A stretch of DNA of 6,998 bases from Collinsella aerofaciens (GCA_008671285.1 RPYR01000166.1:1-6998), one strand, 5' to 3'. Shown: positions 1-6,107, counted from the stretch's first letter. Made by a program: numbers and translations. Notes: a model not told the origin generated them from the letters alone.

Positions 1-1
1 G

Positions 2-1999
2 GAGCTCAAGAAGCAGGGCGGCGTTGATGACGCCGCTGCCGCGGGACTGGTCGAGGAAACGGCTGCCGCGTCGACCGAGCTGGATGACGCCGCCAAGGCT
101 GCGGCCGAGCGCGAGGCTCGCCGCCAAGCGCTCTACGAGGAAAACGAACGTGCCGAGGACGAGCGCGCCCGCGCCGAGGCAGAGCGTATGCGCGACGTGG
201 ACGACGAAGACGAGGACGAGACGCCTCGGGATACCTGGGCGACGGTGCGCCGCCTGTGGAGTGAGGCTGCCGGCGACCATTGGCGCTTCTATATCGTGTT
301 CGCGAGCATTGTGTTCTATGTCATCTTTAACACCGCCGCGCCGGCATATAGCGCCCGCGTGATCGATGAGCTGTGGGGCCACATTCAGGTGGCGTTTGCC
401 AACGACACCACTTTCAGCATCACCTGGGAGAACTGCGGCAGGACTATCTTCATCTACTTTTTGATTTGGACGGCCGCCGCTTCGTTCTACGCGCTCCAGA
501 GCTTTTTGATGTCGAGCGTGGCCGAACGCCTCAATCTGTGCCTGCGCAACCGCATCGCGCAAAAGCTCAACCGTCTGCCGCTCGCCTATTTTGACGCGCA
601 TCGTCCCGGCGAGGTCGTCAGCCGCGCGACCAACGCCCTGGACAAGATGTCCGAGAGCATGCAGCGCGGATTGCTGCAGCTGCTCGTGTCGATCGGCACG
701 GTTGTTGGTGCTGTGAGCGTGATGTTCGTGTTCAGCGTGCAGCTTACGCTCGTCTTTCTGTTCTTTACGGCACTGTCGCTGCTGGTGACGAAGGTCGTCT
801 CGCGCCGCACACACGATGTGACGGGCGAGCGCCAGGAGTGGGTGTCCAAGATTACGAGTGCGGTCGAGGAAGGCTATTCGGGCCGTCTGGTGATCCGCGC
901 GTTTAACCGCGAACGTCAGAGCTCCGCTGAGGTGCACGAGGCTTCGAAGGAACTGGCTCGTGTGAGCACCAAGGCCGACTTTATGATTAACGCCGTCGGC
1001 CCCGCGGTGCGCTTTATCGGCCGCCTGGCACAGATCGTGATTGCGATTGTGGGCTGCAGTATGCTGGTTGCCGGCCACATGACCGTCGGCGTGTTCCAGG
1101 CGTTCTTCCAGTTTATCTACGAGGCATCTGAGCCCATGACGCAGCTGTCGTTTACCTTCAACTCGCTGCAGAGCGCGCTGGCGAGTGCGGAGCGCGTGTT
1201 CGACCTGCTCGATGAGCCCGAGATGGAGGCCGATCCGCTGCCGGACGAGGCCGCCAAGCTGCCGGGTCGCGTGGAGGGCCGCGTCTCCTTTGAGCATGTG
1301 CGCTTTGGTTATTCGCCCGACAAGCCGCTTATGCGCGACGTGTCGTTTACTGCCGAGCCGGGCCAGAAGATCGCGGTGGTGGGAACCACGGGCGCAGGCA
1401 AGACGACGCTCATCAACCTGCTCATGCGCTTCTACGAGATTGACGGCGGGCGTATTACGCTCGACGGCGTGGATACGAGCCGCATGGATCGCGGCGAGCT
1501 ACGTCAGCAGTTTGGCATGGTGCTGCAAGACGCCTGGCTATTCGATGGCACGATTGCCGAGAACATCGCCTACGGCTGCCCCGAGGCAACGCGCGACGAA
1601 ATTGTGGCCGCCGCTCGTGCCGCGCAGGTCGACTTCTTCGTGCGCACCATGCCGCAGGGCTACGACACGCGCGTGGCCAACGATGCCGAAAGCATCAGCC
1701 AGGGCCAGCGTCAGCTGCTGACCATCGCACGCGTGCTGCTCAACAACCCGGCGATTCTCATCCTGGACGAGGCGACCTCAAGCGTGGACACGCGTACCGA
1801 GCTTGCCATCGGCCGTGCCATGGACGCGCTTATGCGCGGGCGCACGAGCTTTGTGATCGCGCATCGCCTGTCGACGATCGTGGACGCCGACCTGATCTTG
1901 GTCATGGACCACGGCAACATTATCGAGCAGGGCACGCATAAGGAGCTGCTCGCAGCCGAGGGCGCTTATGCCGACCTCTATCTGAGTCAGTTCGCATAA
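2..1999 (+). CDS. ABC exporter, fused permease/ATP-binding half-transporter (5' end outside window)
   Basis: This is a type IV (ABCB/MsbA-like) exporter subunit: a membrane domain followed by an ATPase domain, working as a dimer to extrude a substrate that cannot be told from sequence. Numbering from the first ATG (188), membrane helices lie near 34-55, 86-108, 164-200 and 277-314, with an ABC-membrane signature around 131-157 (FDAHRPGE). The ATPase shows Walker A GTTGAGKT (399-406), Q-loop Gln447, signature SQGQRQ (504-509, a common variant of LSGGQ in exporters), Walker B ending in Asp527-Glu528 and H-loop His559. Catalytic Glu is present, so this subunit supplies a competent Walker B; its partner may be the preceding gene. 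The frame stays open from the window edge (62 codons before ATG188, high G/C third positions, Ala/Glu-rich and acidic), and ATG188 has only a weak ribosome binding site, so the true start is probably upstream. A start at 188 (603 aa) remains possible. Confidence 0.93.
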   Translation, partial: ELKKQGGVDDAAAAGLVEETAAASTELDDAAKAAAEREARRQALYEENERAEDERARAEAERMRDVDDEDEDETPRDTWATVRRLWSEAAGDHWRFYIVFASIVFYVIFNTAAPAYSARVIDELWGHIQVAFANDTTFSITWENCGRTIFIYFLIWTAAASFYALQSFLMSSVAERLNLCLRNRIAQKLNRLPLAYFDAHRPGEVVSRATNALDKMSESMQRGLLQLLVSIGTVVGAVSVMFVFSVQLTLVFLFFTALSLLVTKVVSRRTHDVTGERQEWVSKITSAVEEGYSGRLVIRAFNRERQSSAEVHEASKELARVSTKADFMINAVGPAVRFIGRLAQIVIAIVGCSMLVAGHMTVGVFQAFFQFIYEASEPMTQLSFTFNSLQSALASAERVFDLLDEPEMEADPLPDEAAKLPGRVEGRVSFEHVRFGYSPDKPLMRDVSFTAEPGQKIAVVGTTGAGKTTLINLLMRFYEIDGGRITLDGVDTSRMDRGELRQQFGMVLQDAWLFDGTIAENIAYGCPEATRDEIVAAARAAQVDFFVRTMPQGYDTRVANDAESISQGQRQLLTIARVLLNNPAILILDEATSSVDTRTELAIGRAMDALMRGRTSFVIAHRLSTIVDADLILVMDHGNIIEQGTHKELLAAEGAYADLYLSQFA

Positions 2000-2028
2000 T
2001 GTGACAAAGGGACAGTCCCTTTGTCACA
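2000..2028. repeat. Perfect 29-bp palindrome, REP-like, abutting the ABC exporter stop codon
   Basis: Two perfect 14-nt arms (TGTGACAAAGGGAC and its reverse complement) flank a single central A. The element starts at the base directly after the TAA stop. Palindromes of the type GTGACAAAGGGAC are, from memory, widespread intergenic repeats in many bacterial genomes and resemble REP elements mobilised by IS200-like REP-associated transposases (RAYT); copy number could not be checked here. It may also act as a hairpin protecting the 3' end of the mRNA. It lacks a T-run and is separate from the terminator that follows. Confidence 0.75.
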
Positions 2029-2039
2029 TCAAAAGGAAT

Positions 2040-2070
2040 GGCGCGCCGGGGATTGATTCCCTGGCGCGCC
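2040..2070. terminator. Bidirectional intrinsic terminator between the ABC exporter and cysE
   Basis: The arms GGCGCGCC (2040-2047 and 2063-2070) extend inwards through a G-U pair and GGGA/TCCC to a 13-bp stem with the 5-nt loop TTGAT. The plus strand continues with TTTTG; the minus strand continues with ATTCCTTTT. Both flanking genes converge on it, so it can serve both. Confidence 0.8.
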
Positions 2071-2111
2071 TTTTGCGTCGGTGCCGATGTCGTTTTGTGC
2101 CGCTTGCGTTC

Positions 2112-2816
2112 CTAACGTTCGTCCATGAGCTTGGCGACGAGGGTTTTGAGCTCGGCCACCTCTCGCTCGAGTTCTTTGACGCGGCGGGCATTCTCGGTGA
2201 TGCCCTGGCGGTTGAGGGCACTCTGCTCGGCGGCGTCATCGGGCATGTACTCGCGATGCTGCTTGGCGTCGAAACTCTCCTCGAACACGCGGCAGCCGTT
2301 GCGCTTGATGATGCGTCCCGGCACGCCCACGACGGTGCAGTTGTCGGGCACGTCCTTAACGACGACCGAGTTGCCGCCGATCTTGACGTTGTTGCCGATG
2401 CGGATGTTGCCGAGCACCTTGGCGCCCGTGCCCACCGTGACATTGTTGCCCAGGGTGGGGTGACGCTTGCCGGTCTCGTTGCCGGTGCCGCCGAGCGTGA
2501 CGCCCTGGTAGAGCACACAGTTGTCGCCCACAATGGTGGTCTCGCCGATGACGACGCCCATGGCGTGGTCGATAAAGAAGTGCTTGCCAATCTGCGCGGC
2601 AGGGTGAATCTCGACGCCGGTGATGTGGCGGGTGATTTGCGAGAGCACGCGGGCGAGCGAGCGATGACCGTGCTCCCACAGCCAGTGCTCGGGCACGTGG
2701 TTCCACTTGGCGTGCAGGCCAGGATAGGAAAGGAAGATGACCAGACCGTTTTGCGCGGCGGGGTCCTGCGCCTGGACGGTCTTGATGTCCTCGCGAATGG
2801 TATTGATAAAGCTCAC
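2112..2816 (-). CDS. cysE: Serine O-acetyltransferase (CysE/EpsC family)
   Basis: The enzyme transfers acetyl from acetyl-CoA to L-serine, giving O-acetylserine, the carbon skeleton for cysteine synthesis in the cytoplasm. The 234-aa product has a short N-terminal helical part (about 1-60) and a left-handed beta-helix of hexapeptide repeats (about 66-170). The family active-site pattern is visible: [11 protein letters not shown] with Asp83-His84, the [10 protein letters not shown] segment (103-112) and Lys117-Arg118-His119-Pro120, where His84 and His119 correspond to the catalytic and substrate-binding histidines of E. coli CysE. GVPGRII (about 163-169) closes the helix. The last 60 or so residues are an extension ending in a charged coiled coil, not the C-terminal Ile tail that docks into cysteine synthase. 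GTG at 2814-2816 is chosen over the upstream ATG at 2891 because AGGGAGGG lies 6 nt before it and homology begins there. Single gene, convergent with the ABC exporter. Confidence 0.93.
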   Translation of the reverse strand: MSFINTIREDIKTVQAQDPAAQNGLVIFLSYPGLHAKWNHVPEHWLWEHGHRSLARVLSQITRHITGVEIHPAAQIGKHFFIDHAMGVVIGETTIVGDNCVLYQGVTLGGTGNETGKRHPTLGNNVTVGTGAKVLGNIRIGNNVKIGGNSVVVKDVPDNCTVVGVPGRIIKRNGCRVFEESFDAKQHREYMPDDAAEQSALNRQGITENARRVKELEREVAELKTLVAKLMDER

Positions 2817-2822
2817 CGGCCG

Positions 2823-2830
2823 CCCTCCCT
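2823..2830 (-). promoter_or_regulatory. Strong ribosome binding site fixing the GTG start of cysE
   Basis: The minus strand reads AGGGAGGG, then a 6-nt spacer CGGCCG, then GTG. No other in-frame start upstream has a comparable site, so this decides the start codon. Confidence 0.8.
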
Positions 2831-2857
2831 TAGCGCCATGGCAATGCGATTCAATAA

Positions 2858-2874
2858 AGTATAGCGATTCGCTA
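2858..2874 (-). promoter_or_regulatory. Putative cysE -10 element overlapping a small palindrome
   Basis: TATACT on the minus strand (2863-2858) is a good -10 about 42 nt before the GTG start; no good -35 is seen 17 nt upstream. The perfect palindrome TAGCGATTCGCTA (2862-2874) overlaps its upstream edge, and GCGATTC recurs 18 bp away (2846-2852). This could be an operator, but no known regulator site is recognised. Confidence 0.45.
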
Positions 2875-2987
2875 GGGATTAAAAAGGACAATCTTGGCGG
2901 CTTTGCGCTACAAGTGTCAGTTATGCAAACTTGCTGGTAATGGAGTCATGCTTTTGTGGGGTTGCGCAGGAGGGGGCACCGCAACCG

Positions 2988-2993
2988 TATACT
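2988..2993 (+). promoter_or_regulatory. Putative dedA -10 element
   Basis: TATACT lies 46 nt before the dedA start. The -35 match is weak. A 7-bp inverted repeat (GGTTGCG 2960-2966, CGCAACC 2980-2986) spans the -35 to spacer region and a direct repeat CGTATAC (2986-2992 and 3006-3012) spans the -10 and the expected start point. Confidence 0.45.
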
Positions 2994-3039
2994 GGTCAAC
3001 TTGGACGTATACGCACCCACAACTGAGAGGTTTTACTTC

Positions 3040-3678
3040 ATGGGTTTCATCAATTTTATTGCCGAGCTGCTTAAGGACCCGCGCACCGCGATCGCCAGCT
3101 GGATCGCCGCCGGCCCGCTTATGGCCTACGGCTGCGTATTCCTGATCATCTTTATCGAGACGGGCGTGGTGTTCTTCCCGTTCCTTCCCGGTGATTCGCT
3201 GCTGTTCGCCTCGGGTTTCTTTGCCCACAACGGCGGCTTTAACATCGTGGCGCTTCTGGCCACCGCATGGGCCGCTGCCATTTTGGGCGATCAGTGCAAC
3301 TTTATGATCGGCCACTTCTTTGGCCGCAAGATCATCGCTTCGGGCAAGGTCAAGGCCATGACGCCCGAGCGCATCAAAAAGTCCGAGGACTTCTTGGACA
3401 AGTGGGGTCACCTGGCCATCTTCCTGGGTCGCTTCTTCCCGTTTATCCGCACCTTTGTGCCCTTTATCGCTGGCATGGGCGGCATGCACTGGCGCAACTT
3501 TGTCGTCTTTAACGTGCTGGGCGGCATTACCTGGTCGACGGTCTTTACGCTGCTGGGCTACTTCTTTGGCGGCATTCCCTTTGTGCAGGAGCACTTTGAG
3601 CTGCTGATTATCGGCATCGTTGCCGTGTCGATCATCCCGACCGTGGTCGGTCTGGTTAAGGCCAAGCTGGGCAAATAG
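3040..3678 (+). CDS. DedA family (VTT/SNARE-associated domain) membrane protein
   Basis: DedA proteins are inner-membrane proteins tied to lipid carrier flipping (undecaprenyl phosphate or phosphatidylethanolamine in studied members), proton-motive-force upkeep and envelope stress tolerance; which role applies here cannot be read from sequence. The 212-aa product has the usual family length. It carries the family hallmarks: a first re-entrant region with Glu40, Gly42 and FPFLPGDSLL (46-55, Asp52), GDQCNFMIGHFFG (83-95), and the second region GRFFPFIRTFVPFIAG (130-145) with Arg131 and Arg137. Glu40, Asp52, Arg131 and Arg137 match the four residues needed for function in E. coli YqjA. Hydrophobic segments are near 27-48, 68-82, 125-146, 154-175 and 186-208. 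ATG3040 is preferred to GTG2956 because GAGAGG (3025-3030) stands 9 nt before it and the predicted promoter lies between the two starts. Monocistronic. Confidence 0.93.
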   Translation: MGFINFIAELLKDPRTAIASWIAAGPLMAYGCVFLIIFIETGVVFFPFLPGDSLLFASGFFAHNGGFNIVALLATAWAAAILGDQCNFMIGHFFGRKIIASGKVKAMTPERIKKSEDFLDKWGHLAIFLGRFFPFIRTFVPFIAGMGGMHWRNFVVFNVLGGITWSTVFTLLGYFFGGIPFVQEHFELLIIGIVAVSIIPTVVGLVKAKLGK

Positions 3679-3715
3679 AACGCGTAGCTCGAGCCAGCGC
3701 GCAAACCGTGCCGTT

Positions 3716-3747
3716 GAGGCCCGTCACCGCTTACGGTGGCGGGCCTC
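3716..3747 (+). terminator. Terminator-like hairpin after dedA
   Basis: Two 14-nt arms (3716-3729 and 3734-3747) form a 14-bp stem with one G-U pair and a 4-nt loop CTTA. The tail that follows (TTCAGCTTCGG) is poor in T, so termination may be partial, but the stem is strong and placed 37 nt after the stop codon. Confidence 0.7.
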
Positions 3748-3817
3748 TTCAGCTTCGGTCAAATGAAAATACTTTAGTTAGTTAAAGAAAAACGTTTTAT
3801 CCGACGCGCGTGCGGAG

Positions 3818-3823
3818 TACAAT
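3818..3823 (+). promoter_or_regulatory. Putative ilvE -10 element
   Basis: TACAAT (5 of 6 matches to TATAAT) sits below an AT-rich stretch (3768-3800). The -35 region (TTTTAT or TTTATC around 3795-3801) is a poor match. The predicted start point, about 7 nt downstream, falls at 3830-3831, exactly at the ATG of the leader ORF. Confidence 0.5.
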
Positions 3824-3830
3824 CTCGTGC

Positions 3831-3980
3831 ATGCGAATCGACGTACCATCGGCTTTGATGCTGTTCGCGTGTCCCGTCCGGCTCTACGCTCCGGGCGTGC
3901 GACGTTGCGACGCGGTCGGCCTCGGTCCTTGCGTGCGGGTTCGCGAGTATGCAACTGTGTATGTAAGGAGCGACATATGA
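3831..3980 (+). CDS. Candidate leader peptide ORF upstream of and overlapping ilvE
   Basis: A 49-codon ORF starts at ATG3831 and ends in a TGA that overlaps the ilvE ATG as ATGA. It lies at or within 1 nt of the transcription start predicted from TACAAT at 3818-3823, so it would be translated as a leaderless ORF, a mode common in actinobacteria. The peptide is Val-rich (8 Val, 4 Leu, 2 Ile of 49) but lacks a tandem run of branched-chain codons as in classical attenuators. CGCTCC (3887-3892) inside it can pair with GGAGCG (3967-3972), which contains the ilvE ribosome binding site. Third-position GC is only moderate and another frame is also open here, so coding is unproven; the region may simply be an untranslated leader. 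Confidence 0.35.
   Translation: MRIDVPSALMLFACPVRLYAPGVRRCDAVGLGPCVRVREYATVYVRSDI
3965..3970 (+). promoter_or_regulatory. ilvE ribosome binding site, potentially sequestered
   Basis: AAGGAG with a 6-nt spacer to ATG3977 fixes the ilvE start. GGAGCG (3967-3972) is complementary to CGCTCC (3887-3892) in the leader, so a 6-bp helix could hide it. Confidence 0.7.
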
Positions 3981-5029
3981 CTGTCGAGAAGAAGGATATC
4001 GATTGGGGTAGCCTCGGCTTTGGCTACATGAAGACCGATTACAGCTACGAGGCCCATTGGAAGGACGGCGAGTGGGACGAGGGTGGCCTGACCACCGACC
4101 ACACCCTGCATGTCTCCGAGTGCGGCGGCATCTTCCATTACTGCCAGGAGGTCTTTGAGGGCCTGAAGGCCTACACCGCCGAGGACGGCAGCATCGTCTG
4201 CTTCCGCCCCGACATGAACGCCGAGCGCATGTACAACTCTGCCCAGCGCCTCGAGATGCCCCCGTTCCCCAAGGACAAGTTCGTCGAGGCTGTCAAGCAG
4301 GTCGTTTCTGCAAACGCCGCCTGGGTTCCGCCCTTCGGTTCCGGTGCGACCCTGTACGTGCGTCCGTTTATGATCGGCTCCGGTGACGTGATTGGCGTGG
4401 CTCCCGCTCCTGAGTACACGTTCCGCATTCTCGTGACCCCGGTCGGTCCGTACTTTAAGGGTGGCCTTAAGCCCGTTAAGCTGCGCGTTTCCGAGTACGA
4501 CCGTGCCGCACCGCACGGCACCGGCAATATCAAGGCCGGCCTGAACTACGCCATGTCCCTCAAGCCCACGATGGAGGCCCATCGCGAGGGCTATGCCGAG
4601 AACCTGTATCTCGACTCCGAGTCCCGCACCTATGTCGAGGAGACCGGCGGCGCCAACGTCCTGTTCGTGAAGGAGGACGGTACGCTCGTCGTTCCGCAGT
4701 CGCACACCGACTCCATCCTGCCCTCCATCACCCGTCGTTCGCTCGTTCAGGTTGCTCAGGACCTGGGTATGACCGTCGATCAGCGCCCCGTCGAATGGGC
4801 CGAGGTCAAGGCCGGCACCTTTGTGGAGTGCGGCCTGTGCGGCACCGCTGCCGTCATCTCCCCGGTTGGCGAGATCGACAACAAGGTTTACGGCGCCGAC
4901 GAGACCGTGACCTTCCCGGCTGGCTACACCGAGATCGGGACTGTGATGAAGAAGCTCCGCGAGACCCTGACCGGTATCCAGTCTGGTGCTGTTGAGGATA
5001 AGCACGACTGGGTTTACACCGTCGCGTAA
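3977..5029 (+). CDS. ilvE: Branched-chain amino acid aminotransferase (type II IlvE)
   Basis: A PLP-dependent fold-type IV enzyme that interconverts Val, Leu and Ile with their 2-keto acids using glutamate/2-oxoglutarate, the last step of branched-chain synthesis, in the cytoplasm. The 350-aa length fits the type II (long) subfamily found in actinobacteria, fungi and animals. Visible motifs: FEGLKAY (60-66), YVRPFMIGSG (about 126-135), the PLP-binding lysine Lys186 in GNIKAGLNYA, Glu221-Glu222 in VEETGGANV, LPSITRRS (248-255) and the phosphate-binding GTAAVISPVG (289-298). ATG3977 is chosen because AAGGAG (3965-3970) lies 6 nt before it and the family N-terminus begins there; the 50-residue in-frame extension back to GTG3827 is Arg-rich and unlike the family. 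No other ilv or leu genes are near, so it is a stand-alone unit, possibly controlled through its 150-nt leader. Confidence 0.96.
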   Translation: MTVEKKDIDWGSLGFGYMKTDYSYEAHWKDGEWDEGGLTTDHTLHVSECGGIFHYCQEVFEGLKAYTAEDGSIVCFRPDMNAERMYNSAQRLEMPPFPKDKFVEAVKQVVSANAAWVPPFGSGATLYVRPFMIGSGDVIGVAPAPEYTFRILVTPVGPYFKGGLKPVKLRVSEYDRAAPHGTGNIKAGLNYAMSLKPTMEAHREGYAENLYLDSESRTYVEETGGANVLFVKEDGTLVVPQSHTDSILPSITRRSLVQVAQDLGMTVDQRPVEWAEVKAGTFVECGLCGTAAVISPVGEIDNKVYGADETVTFPAGYTEIGTVMKKLRETLTGIQSGAVEDKHDWVYTVA

Positions 5030-5057
5030 GCTGCCATAGCTGTTCGGCCCGAGGGCA

Positions 5058-5158
5058 ACCTTCCTTTCCGGCGCGTCCTCGGACATGAAAGAACCTCCGC
5101 TGCGCACTTCGCGCGGCGGAGGTTCTTTCGTCCTGCGGAGTGCGCCGGAAAGGAAGGT
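5058..5158 (+). terminator. Large nested hairpin terminator after ilvE
   Basis: Outer arms of 17 nt (5058-5074 and 5142-5158) are perfectly complementary. Inside them a second stem of 19 bp (5087-5105 and 5111-5129, one G-U pair) closes on the loop ACTTC. Two 12-nt spacers separate the stems and start alike (GTCCT). The outer arm is followed by CGCGCTTTTGTTTTGG, a T-rich tract that fits rightward termination of ilvE, whose stop is 28 nt upstream of the outer arm. The double structure is larger than a usual terminator and may be a repeat in its own right. Confidence 0.75.
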
Positions 5159-5200
5159 CGCGCTTTTGTTTTGGTTCGCGCCATGTGGGGGTGGTGGCGA

Positions 5201-5403
5201 CGTGCATTTTTGCGAGTATTCTGCAATCGAAGGCCCCTGCATACCGACCTCGGGCAAAAAATCGGGAGTTCTCGATGTTTTCTACGGATGATGGGCGGGG
5301 TTATGGGCTGACAGCGTTTGATTTGCAGGGATATTCGCGGTCTTTGGCATTTATCGTGGCGCCCGAAGCTCTTGGTTATGTTGAATACTCCTAAAAATGC
5401 ACG
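5201..5403. repeat. 203-bp element bounded by 21-bp inverted repeats; MITE-like or structured RNA
   Basis: The left end (5201-5221) and the right end (5383-5403) are reverse complements at 19 of 21 positions; a further GGCG/CGCC pairs outside after one mismatch (to 5197 and 5407). Inside, CATACCGA (5240-5247) pairs with TTGGTTATG (5372-5380, one bulge) and TCGGGC (5250-5255) pairs with GCCCGA (5361-5366), so the whole element can fold into one long, interrupted hairpin. No transposase is inside. A frame open to 5394 covers most of it but has no ribosome binding site or recognisable domain. It sits between the terminators of two convergent genes. It could be a miniature non-autonomous mobile element, a dispersed intergenic repeat or a non-coding RNA gene; nothing here decides between them. 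Confidence 0.55.
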
Positions 5404-5433
5404 GCGCTTAGAGGGGGACCTTCGCGAAAAAGG

Positions 5434-5472
5434 AAACCGCCCCGTCGAAGTATGCATTCGACGGGGCGGTTT
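5434..5472 (-). terminator. Intrinsic terminator of lemA
   Basis: A perfect 16-bp stem (5434-5449 with 5457-5472) closes a 7-nt loop. On the minus strand it is followed by CCTTTTTCG, a proper T-tract, 37 nt after the lemA stop codon. The plus strand continues TTTATGCATTT, so weak action in the other direction is possible. Confidence 0.88.
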
Positions 5473-5508
5473 ATGCATTTGGCCGATTTAGGATGCGCTG
5501 CCAAACTA

Positions 5509-6060
5509 CTAGCACTTGACGGTCGGGGCCTGGCGGGCTGCTTCGGCGGCCTCGAAGCCCTGGCGCTCCTTAAACTGGAAGATGCCGGCAAAGATGACAG
5601 CCGGGAACGTTTGAATGGCGTTGTTGTAGCTGAGCCCGCAGTCGTTGTAGCTCTGGCGTGCATAGCTAATCTTGTTCTCGGTATCCTCGAGCGATGCCTG
5701 CAGCTGCGTAAAGTTGGTGTTTGCCTTAAGATCGGGATAGGCCTCGGCCACAGCGAAGAGCTGGCGCAGTGCGCCGGTCAGCACGTTGTCGGCTTCCATC
5801 TTGGCCTCGGGCGTGGTGGCCTTGACGGCGGTGTTACGCGCGCTGATCACGGCGGAGAGCGTCTCCTGCTCGTGCTTGGCGTAGCCCTTGACGGTCTCGA
5901 CCAGGTTGGGGATCAGGTCGTTACGGCGCTGCAGCTGCGTATCGATGTTCTGCCAGGCGTTATCGATGCGGTTACGCTTGGTGACCATGTTGTTGTAGAT
6001 GCCGGCGATGGCGCAGACAATCACAATGACAACAACGATGCCGATGATGACGGTAATCAT
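5509..6060 (-). CDS. lemA: LemA family protein
   Basis: LemA proteins are small membrane-anchored, mostly helical proteins of uncertain function, present in many bacteria. The 183-aa product has the family's usual size. A hydrophobic segment (about 3-22) anchors the N-terminus, followed by YNNMVTKRNRIDNAW (22-36) and the highly conserved QLQRRNDLIPNLVETVKGYAKHE (split here as residues 42-64). The C-terminal family signature is present: YARQSYND, then SYNNAIQTFP, FAGIFQFK and EAARQAP. ATG6058-6060 is chosen because GGAG (6066-6069) lies 5 nt upstream and the anchor starts directly after it; the longer frame adds unrelated residues. It ends in Cys rather than the more common Phe. Single gene, no HtpX or TPM-domain partner within the window, divergent from a TetR-family regulator. 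Confidence 0.94.
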   Translation of the reverse strand: MITVIIGIVVVIVIVCAIAGIYNNMVTKRNRIDNAWQNIDTQLQRRNDLIPNLVETVKGYAKHEQETLSAVISARNTAVKATTPEAKMEADNVLTGALRQLFAVAEAYPDLKANTNFTQLQASLEDTENKISYARQSYNDCGLSYNNAIQTFPAVIFAGIFQFKERQGFEAAEAARQAPTVKC

Positions 6061-6107
6061 GATGTCTCCGTTTCGAATGGCCGCGGCGGCATGCGCCAGC
6101 TGCCGTT

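Noticed and set aside
2001..2864. 287-aa plus-strand ORF
   Set aside because: It is antisense to cysE, whose minus-strand product has clear hexapeptide repeats and catalytic motifs; the open frame is a by-product of high GC.
2956..3039. 28-residue N-terminal extension of dedA from GTG2956
   Set aside because: The predicted promoter lies inside it and a ribosome binding site stands before ATG3040, where the family N-terminus begins.
2917..3594. 225-aa minus-strand ORF
   Set aside because: Antisense to dedA, whose plus-strand product has all family hallmarks.
3827..3976. 50-residue N-terminal extension of ilvE from GTG3827
   Set aside because: The extension is Arg-rich, absent from the family, and a strong ribosome binding site precedes ATG3977.
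3884..5257. 457-aa minus-strand ORF
   Set aside because: It lies antisense to the unmistakable ilvE gene and runs through the ilvE terminator; low-complexity composition (Gly/Leu/His/Val-rich) is typical of a shadow frame.
5140..5394. 84-aa plus-strand ORF across the inverted-repeat element
   Set aside because: Its start lies inside the ilvE terminator, it has no ribosome binding site, no recognisable domain, and its end falls inside the right inverted repeat; the element is better explained as non-coding.
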